Notes: generated by a model from the sequence alone, not told the origin. 44,837 nucleotides of DNA from Gemmatimonadota bacterium (GCA_003223425.1 QHVA01000018.1:1-44837); one strand, 5' to 3'. Positions 17,321 through 26,146 are shown, counted from the stretch's first letter. Made by a program: numbers and translations.

Positions 17321-17373
17321 GAGGGGACAGTTCCCTAAGCGCCCCGTGGCATCGATCGAGGGATAGTTCCCTC
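17321..17373. promoter_or_regulatory. Two similar dyad elements upstream of the efflux operon
   Basis: GAGGGGACAGTTCCCT (17321-17336) and GAGGGATAGTTCCCTC (17358-17373) are near-identical, 37 bases apart, and each is palindromic (the second perfectly so: GAGGGA/TCCCTC). They lie in the gap between the PepSY and TolC-like genes. They may be operators for the adjacent OmpR-type regulator or mRNA hairpins; the first is nested in a larger GGGGCG/CGCCCC stem (17317-17345) that could attenuate read-through. Confidence 0.4.
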
Positions 17374-17471
17374 CAAAACGCTGGCTGGAACGTAGAAAAG
17401 GGTGGGTGCGAGGCGACGGAATGGGCCTTGCCCCACCCAACTTGTCTTCACGGCGCGGCGTAAATTTCCTG

Positions 17472-18668
17472 ATGCTTTCTCTTGTCCGAGCGACCGTCCT
17501 CGTGTCGTTTCTCCCGGCGGTTGCACGGAGCCAGCAACCTGTCACCCGGCAACAGGCGGTTGAATTAGCCGTGACTCGCGGCGCGCGCGCAGCAGTCGCG
17601 CGCGCCGATACGCTCGTCGCCTCCGCCCAACTTCTGACCACGCGACAACGAGACAATCCGAGTGTCGCGATGACCTACTCGAAGTCGACCCCAAATTACC
17701 ATGAGATCGTTGATCTTCCGATCGATCTGACCGGCGTTCGGTCGGCGCGAATTCGCTCTGCCGAAGCCACCAGGCTCGCGAGTCAGTATCGCTTCCGGTT
17801 TGAGCGCGCCGCCGCCGCCCTCGACGCTGACACGACCTACACCCGAGCTCTTGCTGCATTCGAGCACTTGCGCCTGTCACGCCGAAACGCAAAAGATGCC
17901 GACAGTCTGCGGCGCATGGCGGTTGTCCGCAGAGACGCCGGAGACGCGAGCGAGCTCGACGTTCTGCTCGCGACCGTAAATGCCGGACAAGCCGCGAACC
18001 AGGCCGCAGCTGATTCTCTCACTTACGTGTCCACCTTGTTCGATCTTCAAGTCGTCATGGGACTGGACACTGACCGTGTCTCGGTAACTCCGGTTGACTC
18101 CCTCACGCTGCCGGCGACGAGCGGCGGCGTCTCGTTTGCCGGACGCGCGTTGCCGATTGCCGCCGCCGAGCAGGCGCTTATCGCTGCCGATCTGTGGGTA
18201 CGTGCGCAGCGGCGAAGCCTCCTTACTCCGCTCAGCGTCCAGGCGGGGATCGAGCACGGTGACCCATCCGAGCATGGGATTCTTCCGACCATCGGTCTGT
18301 CAATTCCGCTTCCAATTCTGAATCGGAATCGTGGCCCAATTGCGCTGGCTGAAGCGGAACGCGAGCGCGCGCGTGCTGAACTATCGCTGGCACGCTTCGA
18401 GACACAATCAGCTATTGGACGCGCAATCCGCTCGCGGAATCTTGCGCTCGAAAAGATTCAGCGCGATCGAGTGCTCGTCGAGAGCGCGACAAGGGTAGCA
18501 GCGATGTCGCTGACTGCATACCGCGAAGGGGCGCAGGGTCTCCCGGCGGTGCTCGAGGCGCAGCGGAACGCCCGCGAGATTCTGTCGCAGTACATTGACG
18601 ATCTGGCGCAAGCCTGGATTGCAACCGCGACACTCAGGCTCTACGACCTTACGCCAACCACTCAATGA
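17472..18668 (+). CDS. TolC-family outer-membrane efflux protein
   Basis: The outer-membrane channel of a tripartite pump, 398 residues from the chosen ATG, which gives a clean signal peptide (MLSLVRATVLVSFLPAVARS); ATGs further upstream (17406, 17421) only add sequence unlike a signal. The mature protein is rich in long Ala/Arg/Glu heptads typical of the TolC alpha-helical tunnel, with two repeats: VTRQQAVELAVTRG ... and LAEAERERARAELSLARFETQ .... Short members of this family act with metal or drug RND systems. The stop overlaps the next ATG (ATGA), so the pump genes are translationally coupled. Confidence 0.88.
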   Translation: MLSLVRATVLVSFLPAVARSQQPVTRQQAVELAVTRGARAAVARADTLVASAQLLTTRQRDNPSVAMTYSKSTPNYHEIVDLPIDLTGVRSARIRSAEATRLASQYRFRFERAAAALDADTTYTRALAAFEHLRLSRRNAKDADSLRRMAVVRRDAGDASELDVLLATVNAGQAANQAAADSLTYVSTLFDLQVVMGLDTDRVSVTPVDSLTLPATSGGVSFAGRALPIAAAEQALIAADLWVRAQRRSLLTPLSVQAGIEHGDPSEHGILPTIGLSIPLPILNRNRGPIALAEAERERARAELSLARFETQSAIGRAIRSRNLALEKIQRDRVLVESATRVAAMSLTAYREGAQGLPAVLEAQRNAREILSQYIDDLAQAWIATATLRLYDLTPTTQ

Positions 18669-19696
18669 AACGCCTCGCTGCCTGCCTTCTCATTGCCGGT
18701 GTGCTCGGGTGCCGCGATTCCGAGAATGAATCGGGTCCGAACGCGCTCGTGCAGGTGAAAACCGCGGTGGCCACAATTGCGCCCTTCGCCGAGATCATCA
18801 GCGCCATCGGAACTGTGAGCGCCCGAAGCGGTCACATCGCATCACTCAGCCCGCCTGCTCCGGCTCGTATTGCAGTCGTCTACGTCTCGCGGGGTCAGAA
18901 GGTCAGCGCTGGAACGGCGCTGGTCGCATTTGAGCAAGCACCTTTCGTGGCGGCGGCGCAGAGCGCTGAAGCAGCACTTGTCGCTGCCGAACGAAACTAT
19001 GAAAGAGCGCGGAGGCTCGCCGATGCAGGCATTGTTCCGCGCAAAGACGCCGACCAAGCGGCGACCGAGCTGGCTCAGGCGCGGGCGGCAGCGGCGCTCG
19101 CGCGGAGATCGGCACAGCTGGCAACTTTGCGCGCGCCAATTTCCGGAGTCGTCACCAAGCTCAACGCGCCGCTCGGCGCATCCGTCGATGCGACACAGCC
19201 GATTGTTGAAGTTGCTGACCTCGGGGCCCTGGACATCATCTTCAACGTTTCGCCAAGTGACGCTGCCCGCATCGCTCCTGGCGCGTCGGTGACACTCAGT
19301 GCCGGCGAAAGCGCGAAGGGTGAGCCACTGGGCGTCGGGCGTATCATTGATGTCGGCGGTACCGTGGATTCTGCCACGCGAAGTGTCGCGGTGCGCGCGC
19401 TTGCGCCTCCGACAGCCCGACCGCTCAGGATTGGCGAGACGATCTTCGGCCAGATCGCAACCGCAGTACATGCGCGCGCGATCGTCATTCCAGGTGCGGC
19501 GCTGGTGCCGGAAGGAGATGGCTTCAAGGTGTTCGTCGTGACCAGTGGAAACATCGCACGAGAGCGCAAGGTCACGGTTGGACGAAGAACTGAGGCGAAC
19601 GCCGAAATTCTAAGCGGTCTCGCCGCGGGCGAGCGCGTCGTCACCGAGGGCGCTTATGGTTTGGAGGACAGCGTCAAGGTAGTGCAGGTGAGATAG
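18665..19696 (+). CDS. RND efflux periplasmic adaptor (membrane-fusion) lipoprotein
   Basis: 343 residues, lipoprotein signal ending VLGC (Cys16). The domain order of HlyD/AcrA-type adaptors is visible: first half-lipoyl segment (GHIASLSPPAPARIAVVYVSRGQKVSAGTALVAF), an alpha-helical hairpin (about residues 95-155, AEAALVAAERNYERARRLADAGIVPRKDADQA), second lipoyl half (LATLRAPISGVVTKLNAPLG), then the beta-barrel and membrane-proximal domain ending KVTVGRRTEANAEILSGLAAGERVVTEG. It links the inner-membrane pump to the TolC-like channel. Confidence 0.92.
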   Translation: MKRLAACLLIAGVLGCRDSENESGPNALVQVKTAVATIAPFAEIISAIGTVSARSGHIASLSPPAPARIAVVYVSRGQKVSAGTALVAFEQAPFVAAAQSAEAALVAAERNYERARRLADAGIVPRKDADQAATELAQARAAAALARRSAQLATLRAPISGVVTKLNAPLGASVDATQPIVEVADLGALDIIFNVSPSDAARIAPGASVTLSAGESAKGEPLGVGRIIDVGGTVDSATRSVAVRALAPPTARPLRIGETIFGQIATAVHARAIVIPGAALVPEGDGFKVFVVTSGNIARERKVTVGRRTEANAEILSGLAAGERVVTEGAYGLEDSVKVVQVR

Positions 19697-22600
19697 TGGG
19701 ATCGCTCTTCGATCTCCTCGCCGCTCAACGTCGCTTTGTTTATCTCGTCGTCGCGCTGCTTAGTGCCGGTGGCATATACGCAGCTCTCCGCCTGCCGTCG
19801 GCGATATATCCCGAGCTCGCGTTTCCACGAATCCTGGTCGTCGGTGAAGGATCGTCGCTCGGCGCGCGGCAGATGCTCTTCACCGTCACGCGACCAATCG
19901 AAGAAGCAGTAAGCATCGTGCCTGGAGTCACACGCGTTCGCTCGCGCACGATTCGCGGTGCAACCGAGATCAGCATCACGTTCTCGGACAACACCGACAT
20001 GACGTACGCGCTGCAACAGGTGCAGGCGCGAGTCAATCAGGTGCGGACAGCGCTACCGAACGAGCTCGACATCGAAATCGAGCGCATGACGCCATCGCTT
20101 TTTCCGGTTCTGTCGTACAACCTCGAGGGCGGCGATCCCGCGACACTCTACGACATCGCGCGCTATCAGCTCAAGCCACTCATCTCCAGAGTGCCCGGTG
20201 TCGGTCGTGTCGATGTTCAAGGAAGCGATATTCGTGAAGTCGAGGTAGTCGCAGATCCAGCTCGTCTCGCGGCGCAACGACTGACGTATGACGATCTGGC
20301 GAACGCCATCAGGGAAGCGACCGGCGTCACAGCTGTTGGAAGGCTTCCGCAGGATTACAAGCAGTACCTGATAGTTGCCGCTCAGGAAGCGCACACTCCC
20401 GACGACATTGCCGCGGTGGTGGTCGGTCACGGTCTGAGAGTTCGAGACGTGGCGACTGTCGCGCTCGGAACTGAAGACCACGTCCGCATCATCTCCGGTG
20501 ATGGCAAACCCGCTGCTCTCCTCAACATTACGCGCCAGCCCGGTGGAAATACGCTGGCGATCGTCGACAGCGTCGCGAGCCTCGCTCGCTCGGTGAGGAA
20601 GACTCTGCCGCCGGGGGTGCGGTTGAAAGCTGTCTACGATCAAGGCGCGCTCGTGCGCGATGCGGTGAAGTCCGTGCGAGACGCAATGATCATCGGAGCG
20701 ATACTCGCCGTCATTATCCTGCTTCTCTTTCTGCACCACGCGCGTATAACGGCAATCAGCGCCTCGTCGATCCCGCTCACTCTCGCGATCAGTGTTTTCG
20801 CGATGTACTTGATCGGGCAGACCTTCAATCTCATGACGCTGGGAGCGATGGCGATCGCCATCGGGCTGGTGATCGACGACTCCGTCGTGATCACCGAAAA
20901 CATCGTTCGACACCTGCGACTCAATCCAAGTCGTCACGAAGCGATCAGAGAAGCGGTTCACGAGCTAATCTGGCCCGTTACTACTTCGACGCTCACTACC
21001 GTCGTGGTGTTTCTGCCGCTCCGCTTGCTGAAGGGAGTCGTCGGGCAATTCTTCGCCGCGCTGTCGATTACTCTGACGATCGCCGTGCTCGTGTCTCTGT
21101 TTCTGGCGCTGACGATAATTCCGCTCATGAGTGATCAGTTCCTCACTCGCAAAGACGCCGAAGCAGAAGACATTGAACAGGAGCCCGCCACAAAACATCC
21201 GACGAGAGCAGGAGCGATTCTGCATCGGATCCGTCATACGCTGGACACGCTTTCGGTGCGCTATCAGCAGTCACTCGAGCGCGTGCTGCACCATCCGCGG
21301 CGTATGCTCGCCACCGCCGCGATTCTGATTGTTGCCGGAGTCATCGCCCAGCGATTCGTGGGCACGGGGTTCCTTCCCGAAATGGACGAAGGCGCGTTCG
21401 TGCTCGACTACTGGACTCCGGGCGGGACGGCGCTGACCGAAACGGACCGCGAGCTCCACATCGTCGAGAACATTCTCGCCCGGACGCCGGAGATTGAGGG
21501 AACATCCAGGCGTACCGGCGCCGAGCTTGGTCTGTTCGCGACGGAGCAAAATACTGGCGACGTAGTGGCGCGGCTCAAACCGCACGGCAAACGCTCGCGT
21601 TCGATCTTCGAAGTGATCGACGACGTTCGCGTGAAAATCGAGACCTCGGTGCCCAGGCTCCGCATCGAGTTCGTTCAGATTCTCTCGGACGTCATCAACG
21701 ATCTGGCTGGCTCCGCGCGTCCGGTAGAGATCAAACTCTATGGTCCGGATCTGAATCGGCTCGAGGCTTACGCGAGAAGCATCGAGCCCAAAATCGCCGA
21801 CATTCAGGGCATCGAAGACCTTTACAACGGCGTGAGCGAGCCAAGCGCCGAGCTGGACATGCGGGTCAACGAAGCGGAGGCGAATCGCGTCGGTCTCACG
21901 CCGCAGAAGGTTGCCGATGCCGCAACTGGAGCTCTGCTCGGCGCCCCTGCCGGTGAAGTCCGTCTCGAGGATCGATCGATCGGCGTTCGCGTCAGAGCAC
22001 CAGATACAGTGCGCTTCAACCGGTTGCAGCTCACTGCGCTGCCGATTGTCTCCTCACAAACCGGCGCCCCTGTTCCACTCGGGACGCTGGCGACGTTCGA
22101 GCCGGTGGAGACGCGCGCTACGTTATTGCGTGAGAACCAGCAGCAGATGATCGCGATGACCGCCGACGTGAGCGGACGGTCACTCGGATCGGTGATGAAA
22201 GACGTAAAGGTCGTGCTCGCCGCGTATCCCCCTCCTTCTGGTATGAGACTGGAGCTCGGCGGACAGTACGCGAGCCAGCAGGACGCGTTTCGCGGATTGT
22301 TACTCGTGCTTGCGCTCGCTGCTGCGAGCGTCGTCGCGGTGATGGTACTTCAGTTCCAGTCGTTCGTGGAAGCGCTCATCGTGCTGCTCGCGGCGCCGCT
22401 TTCATTCATTGGTGCTGTCGGGCTCCTGCTGATCACAGGCACGCCGCTGAATGTTTCGTCGTTCATGGGCCTCATTCTGCTCGTCGGCCTGATTGTGAAG
22501 AACGGAATTATCCTCCTCGATTTCACGAGACACCGAATGCAGGCGGGTGGTCTCCCACTCGAGAAAGCGATTATTGAAGCGGCGCGAGTTCGACTCAGGC

Positions 22601-22830
22601 CAATATTAATGACGACTCTGTGCACGCTTTTCGGGCTGTTTCCGCTCGCGCTCGGGCTCGGAGCCGGTAGTGAGCTTCAGAAGCCACTCGCCCTGGCTGT
22701 AATCGGCGGCCTCACGTTGTCGACACCAATAACGCTGTTTGTGGTTCCAACGCTTCTTGTCGCGATCAGAGGGCGCAACTACCGGCTCTCCGCGAATCCG
22801 CGGCGCGCTGAGGCGATTCCAGCCAAGTAG
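19696..22830 (+). CDS. RND-family efflux permease (AcrB/MdtF-like)
   Basis: A 1044-residue proton-driven inner-membrane pump. The GTG start overlaps the adaptor stop by one base. Features: TM1 near residue 15-33, a large periplasmic porter loop with the VPGVGRVDVQG string, and helix 4 with the proton-relay pair in GLVIDDSVVITENIVRH (two Asp), as in hydrophobe/amphiphile pumps rather than the single-Asp heavy-metal type; a second periplasmic loop; and TM8-12 with PLSFIGAVGLLLITGTPLNVSSFMGLILLVGL. The predicted substrate class is organic (drug, lipid or aromatic); metal export is less likely from helix 4 alone. Confidence 0.93.
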   Translation: MGSLFDLLAAQRRFVYLVVALLSAGGIYAALRLPSAIYPELAFPRILVVGEGSSLGARQMLFTVTRPIEEAVSIVPGVTRVRSRTIRGATEISITFSDNTDMTYALQQVQARVNQVRTALPNELDIEIERMTPSLFPVLSYNLEGGDPATLYDIARYQLKPLISRVPGVGRVDVQGSDIREVEVVADPARLAAQRLTYDDLANAIREATGVTAVGRLPQDYKQYLIVAAQEAHTPDDIAAVVVGHGLRVRDVATVALGTEDHVRIISGDGKPAALLNITRQPGGNTLAIVDSVASLARSVRKTLPPGVRLKAVYDQGALVRDAVKSVRDAMIIGAILAVIILLLFLHHARITAISASSIPLTLAISVFAMYLIGQTFNLMTLGAMAIAIGLVIDDSVVITENIVRHLRLNPSRHEAIREAVHELIWPVTTSTLTTVVVFLPLRLLKGVVGQFFAALSITLTIAVLVSLFLALTIIPLMSDQFLTRKDAEAEDIEQEPATKHPTRAGAILHRIRHTLDTLSVRYQQSLERVLHHPRRMLATAAILIVAGVIAQRFVGTGFLPEMDEGAFVLDYWTPGGTALTETDRELHIVENILARTPEIEGTSRRTGAELGLFATEQNTGDVVARLKPHGKRSRSIFEVIDDVRVKIETSVPRLRIEFVQILSDVINDLAGSARPVEIKLYGPDLNRLEAYARSIEPKIADIQGIEDLYNGVSEPSAELDMRVNEAEANRVGLTPQKVADAATGALLGAPAGEVRLEDRSIGVRVRAPDTVRFNRLQLTALPIVSSQTGAPVPLGTLATFEPVETRATLLRENQQQMIAMTADVSGRSLGSVMKDVKVVLAAYPPPSGMRLELGGQYASQQDAFRGLLLVLALAAASVVAVMVLQFQSFVEALIVLLAAPLSFIGAVGLLLITGTPLNVSSFMGLILLVGLIVKNGIILLDFTRHRMQAGGLPLEKAIIEAARVRLRPILMTTLCTLFGLFPLALGLGAGSELQKPLALAVIGGLTLSTPITLFVVPTLLVAIRGRNYRLSANPRRAEAIPAK

Positions 22831-22839
22831 TTTTACAGC

Positions 22840-23658
22840 ATGACAACGCCGATCGCGCATCCACCTGAAACACTGGAAGGATGGTACGCGCTGCACCAGA
22901 TCTTTCGCGTCAGCAAACAGAGCATTGACCCCGCTCGCCTCGAGCGAATGGCGACTGGTGCCCTCACCGGACTGAACAAGTCTCGCACAGGAAAAAGGTC
23001 CAAAGCGAGAACCGAAAGCTCCGAAGGTTGGAGCTGCATGGCTCGTCTCATTGGATCGAGTTCCGACGTGATGGCAATTCACTTTCGGGAGTCACTGGAC
23101 GCGATTGCGTCGGCGCAGGATGCGTTGCGAAAAACGGAATTGGGCAAGGCAGTGGAATCTGTCTATTCATTTCTGAGCGTGACTGAGGCCGGCCTCTATC
23201 ACATTACGGCCCAGCTCGCTCGAGCCGCCGAAGCGCGCGGTGGACAAGTAGGCGACGCCGAGTACACGAGGACACTTGCCGGACGGGCGACCGCTGAACG
23301 GGAGAGCCAGCAGGTAAAACGCCGACTCTATCCCGAGCTGCCGGCGAACATGCCGTACGTTTGCTTCTATCCGATGTCGAAGCGACGCGATGCATCCCAG
23401 AACTGGTACACGCTCACTCTCGACGAGCGCAGTCGCCTAATGCAAGCGCACGGGATCACGGGTCGACGCTATTCCGGTAAGGTCCAGCAGGTAATTACGG
23501 GTGCGATCGGTCTCGACGCGTGGGAATGGGGCGTGACGCTGTTTGCTCAGGATCCGTTGGATTTCAAGAAGCTCGTGACGGACATGCGCTTCGACGAAGT
23601 GAGCGCAAAATACGCCCAGTTCGGCGACTTCTACGTCGGGAAAATCATCCCAAGCTAA
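22840..23658 (+). CDS. hemQ: Coproheme decarboxylase (HemQ/ChdC), chlorite dismutase family
   Basis: Last step of the coproporphyrin-dependent haem pathway: coproheme to haem b with H2O2. The 272 residues match ChdC, not chlorite dismutase: the catalytic Tyr177, Met179 and Lys181 in YPMSKRR, proximal haem ligand His204 in LMQAHG, and Gln217 in GKVQQVITG (chlorite dismutases have Arg there). The Tyr-His and His-Gln spacings of 27 and 13 residues equal those of the Listeria enzyme as I recall it. The tail MRFDEVSAKYAQFGDFYVGK is a family hallmark. It starts 9 bases after the RND gene without a clear ribosome site, so may depend on coupling; no other haem gene is in the window. Confidence 0.92.
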   Translation: MTTPIAHPPETLEGWYALHQIFRVSKQSIDPARLERMATGALTGLNKSRTGKRSKARTESSEGWSCMARLIGSSSDVMAIHFRESLDAIASAQDALRKTELGKAVESVYSFLSVTEAGLYHITAQLARAAEARGGQVGDAEYTRTLAGRATAERESQQVKRRLYPELPANMPYVCFYPMSKRRDASQNWYTLTLDERSRLMQAHGITGRRYSGKVQQVITGAIGLDAWEWGVTLFAQDPLDFKKLVTDMRFDEVSAKYAQFGDFYVGKIIPS

Positions 23659-23662
23659 TGCG

Positions 23663-23678
23663 GCGCGTCATCACGCGC
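23663..23678. terminator. Hairpin between convergent hemQ and the PAS kinase gene
   Basis: GCGCGT/ACGCGC around a CATC loop, 5 bases after the hemQ stop and before the stop of the leftward kinase. The following bases (gcttaatc) form only a weak T-tract, so terminator function is tentative. Confidence 0.35.
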
Positions 23679-23684
23679 GCTTAA

Positions 23685-24959
23685 TCACTGCGCTCGCGGA
23701 AGGTTGAGTGTAAAAGTCGAGCCGACGCCTACAGTGCTTCTTACGGTGAGGTCCCCGTTCATCGCCCGCGCGAGATCTCGACTGATCGCGAGACCCAAAC
23801 CCATCCCTTCGTGAGCGCTGCTCAGCGACCGTCCGAGTTGTACAAAAGGCTCGAATATCGTTTCGAGTTTATCGGCTGGTATGCCAACACCGGTATCGAT
23901 CACGTTTATCGAGGCCACATTTGCTGACGCTGCGCACTGCACTTTCACGGTACCTTCTGGCCCGGTGAATTTGATCGTGTTCGAGAGGAGGTTGAGCAGG
24001 ATCTGGTCAACCTTTGCCCGGTCACCGAGGGCGACGCAGCCGGTCTCGGTGACGTCAATCTCGAGGGAGACTGCCTTCGCCTCTGCCTGCGGCTCTACCA
24101 ACTTCACCGCGGCCTCGATCACATGCAGTAAAGAAATGGGCGCAATGTCATAAGTGATTTGACCCGCCTCGATTCGGCTAAAGTTGAGCAGATCGGAAAT
24201 GATGCCCATCAAGTGCTGCTGGCTGCGGCGAATCCGATCGAGGTAGTCAGCTTGTTGTGAGCTAACCGGTCCGCCGAGTCCGAGCGTTAGCAGCTCGGTG
24301 TAGCCGCCGATCGCATTGAGCGGCGTGCGCAGCTCGTGAGACATTGCGGCGAGGAACTCCGTCTTGGCCGTGTTCGCAGCTTCGGACTCCGCGAGCCGCC
24401 GCGCTTCGGCGCGCGCGCGCTGCTCAGCATTTCGGCGCTCGGTGAGATCGCGCGTGACTTTCGCGAAGCCAATGAGATTATCGTTCTCGTCACGTACAGC
24501 GGTGATGACCACGCTTGCCCAGAAAAGCGAGCCATCTTTTCGGAGGCGATAAGCCTCCTCCTCGAAGGTTCCGTCCCGGGCTGCGATGTCCAGCGCACGC
24601 TGGGGGTATCCTCTCTCGATCGCTTCGCGCGTGTAAAAAACGGAAAAGTGTTGGCCGATGATTTCGTCGGAGCTGTACCCCTTTATGCGCTCCGCGCCTT
24701 GGTTCCAGCTGGCGACGTGGCCATTTGGATCGACCATGAAGATCGCATAATCGCGAACCGAGTCGATCATAAGCTGGTAGACCGGCCCGCCGCGTTTGAT
24801 GGTCTCGGCGAGACGGGTATTTGCGATTGGAATAATCGGGGTCCCTTCGCTCGGGGTGTTCCCCGACCGCGGTGGCCTGTTGGAGTGCGAATGATTCTCG
24901 GCCGCGACCACTAGTGGGTAAACCGGCTGTTCAAGGGATGGGTCAATTGGAACCAGCAA
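23685..24959 (-). CDS. Cytoplasmic PAS-domain sensor histidine kinase
   Basis: 424 residues without membrane helices. A Ser/Pro-rich N-terminus (1-55) leads to one PAS domain with PAC (about 60-175: DYAIFMVDPNGHVASWNQGA, GQHFSVFY, RKDGSLFWASV, GFAKVTRDLTERR), a short coiled coil, the dimerisation box MSHELRTPLNAIGGY with His208, and an ATPase domain (LLNLLSNTIKFTG, DTGVGIPADK, GMGLGLAISRDLARAMNGD). The start is TTG by default; no ATG or good ribosome site is visible at the 5' end, so it may be shorter. No response regulator is adjacent. Similar in its catalytic half to the kinase at the left edge. Confidence 0.9.
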   Translation of the reverse strand: MLVPIDPSLEQPVYPLVVAAENHSHSNRPPRSGNTPSEGTPIIPIANTRLAETIKRGGPVYQLMIDSVRDYAIFMVDPNGHVASWNQGAERIKGYSSDEIIGQHFSVFYTREAIERGYPQRALDIAARDGTFEEEAYRLRKDGSLFWASVVITAVRDENDNLIGFAKVTRDLTERRNAEQRARAEARRLAESEAANTAKTEFLAAMSHELRTPLNAIGGYTELLTLGLGGPVSSQQADYLDRIRRSQQHLMGIISDLLNFSRIEAGQITYDIAPISLLHVIEAAVKLVEPQAEAKAVSLEIDVTETGCVALGDRAKVDQILLNLLSNTIKFTGPEGTVKVQCAASANVASINVIDTGVGIPADKLETIFEPFVQLGRSLSSAHEGMGLGLAISRDLARAMNGDLTVRSTVGVGSTFTLNLPRAQ

Positions 24960-25162
24960 TCAGGAAGCAAATTATCCGTACGGGCTGGGGCAACGTGCAG
25001 AACCAGTTTCTGAACGATGAAGCAGCCGGAATTACCGCAACGATTGTGCGAGACCGAGCGGCGGCGCTCGTAGGGATGAGCGCAAATCGCATCTTGGGTT
25101 GAAGGTGTTGCCCATCGCCGCTATACTCTGGGTCTGTTTCGCCCCGAAAGTTGGGCCTGAAA

Positions 25163-25236
25163 CGGGACGTGGCGCAGCCCGGTAGCGCACCTGAATGGGG
25201 TTCAGGGGGTCGCGGGTTCAAATCCCGCCGTCCCGA
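25163..25236 (+). tRNA. tRNA-Pro (GGG)
   Basis: Acceptor CGGGACG/CGTCCCG, anticodon stem CCTGA/TCAGG with loop ATGGGGT (anticodon GGG), T-arm GCGGG-TTCAAAT-CCCGC, discriminator A. Isolated from the main array. The accessory patch that follows on its 3' side makes it a candidate integration target. Confidence 0.95.
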
Positions 25237-25268
25237 TTACATAAGTGGTTGAATCAGTGTTGGATACG

Positions 25269-25306
25269 AGCGGGGGCCGCGAGAATTCGAGGTCCCCGCT
25301 TCTCAT
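25269..25306 (+). terminator. Terminator-like hairpin after tRNA-Pro
   Basis: AGCGGGGGCC and GGTCCCCGCT pair over 10 bp with one G-U, loop of 12 bases, followed by tctcattt. It is 33 bases downstream of tRNA-Pro and is the likely end of its transcript. Confidence 0.65.
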
Positions 25307-25308
25307 TT

Positions 25309-25330
25309 ATGGTGCGATAATGGTGCGATA
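25309..25330 (+). repeat. Perfect 11-bp tandem repeat next to tRNA-Pro
   Basis: ATGGTGCGATA occurs twice in direct tandem, directly after the tRNA-Pro terminator and before a seven-T run. Its place at the border between conserved and accessory DNA suggests a recombinase arm site or an integration scar, but no integrase is present. Confidence 0.6.
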
Positions 25331-25518
25331 GAATTTTTTTCGGCGAGTGCAACATTGAGGCATCTCCCAGCTCACGCGACTTTCGGTTTACGGTTCGCAG
25401 AGACATGGTGCGTTGTGATTTACGGTGATGTCCGTCTTGATCGCACGTGGTACGCAGCTTCGCGATCCCCAGCGTAATTTGGGTATCAAGAAGCGACAAA
25501 AAAATCAGCCGATATCAC

Positions 25519-25839
25519 GTGAAGAAACACTTAATTGGTCCAGCCGAGACGTATTTGAAGGATGTCAACAAAGCTCTTGTGACCGGCACGGCGACCGAGC
25601 ACACGTTTCGTCCAGCTCTCAAGACCCTAGCGAGAAACTGTAGCGCTCCAATCGTGAGCGAGCCCCGCGAACTTGCCACAAGAATGGCTGCCATAGCGCG
25701 CCTTATCCGAGATACCATCTCCTCGCCTGGAATACGGGTTTGGTTCGGGTTACCGAAAGCCGCTTGCATCGGTCTTCTTGACAAACTGCGGAACAAGCCC
25801 ACTTTCCCAGTGTACCAATTTGGGCCCAGGAGGAAACCA
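25519..25839 (+). pseudogene. Remnant of a type ISP/IIG-like restriction-modification gene (internally deleted)
   Basis: The open frame encodes AETYLKDVNKALVTGTATEHTFRPALKTL, which resembles the N-terminal opening of large Eco57I/LlaBIII-type fused methyltransferase-restriction proteins (a ...TEHTYRPALKALL... motif, from memory). About 20 residues later it jumps to PRELATRMAAIARLIRDTI, which resembles a segment that in those proteins lies well over 100 residues further on, and after about 20 more residues the similarity ends. No methyltransferase motif (NPPY, FxGxG) is present. I read this as a deletion derivative. The frame stays open into the downstream antitoxin gene, so a fusion protein from the GTG at 25519 is possible. 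Confidence 0.5.
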
Positions 25840-26142
25840 ATGGGAATATCAGTCGTTGTCGGAGATAAGGGGCGCGTAACCCTGCCGGAATCAGTAAGAA
25901 AACACCTTGGCATTGAGGAGGGGGACGAGCTCGGCATTGAACTATCGGCGAATGGAACGGCGGAGCTGGTTCCTCTCGCGCTCATTCCCCGGGATCAGAT
26001 TTGGTTTGCCCATTCGGAAATGCAGGAGCGCATCAGCGAAGCCCTGAACGATATCCGAGCTGGCCGCACTAGGCGCTTTAACAAGAAGTCGGAGGTCCAC
26101 ACGCACCTCGCCGGGCTCAAGAAGAAAGGCGGGGGCGCGTGA
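25840..26142 (+). CDS. AbrB/MazE-type antitoxin
   Basis: A 100-residue protein from an ATG preceded by a good aggagga site. The N-terminal half is a SpoVT/AbrB swapped-hairpin DNA-binding domain (VVGDKGRVTLPESVRKHLGIEEGDELGIELSANG), and the C-terminal half is helical and charged, the usual toxin-binding part (HSEMQERISEALNDIRAGRTRRF). Its stop lies four bases before the toxin start, a classical toxin-antitoxin operon. AbrB-type antitoxins repress their own promoter. The reading frame is also open upstream through the restriction-gene remnant. Confidence 0.82.
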   Translation: MGISVVVGDKGRVTLPESVRKHLGIEEGDELGIELSANGTAELVPLALIPRDQIWFAHSEMQERISEALNDIRAGRTRRFNKKSEVHTHLAGLKKKGGGA

Positions 26143-26146
26143 CGTA

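Noticed and set aside
20053-20961. 302-codon minus-strand open frame opposite the RND permease gene
   Set aside because: Arg/Asp/His-rich shadow with no recognisable fold, fully inside a gene with clear motifs.
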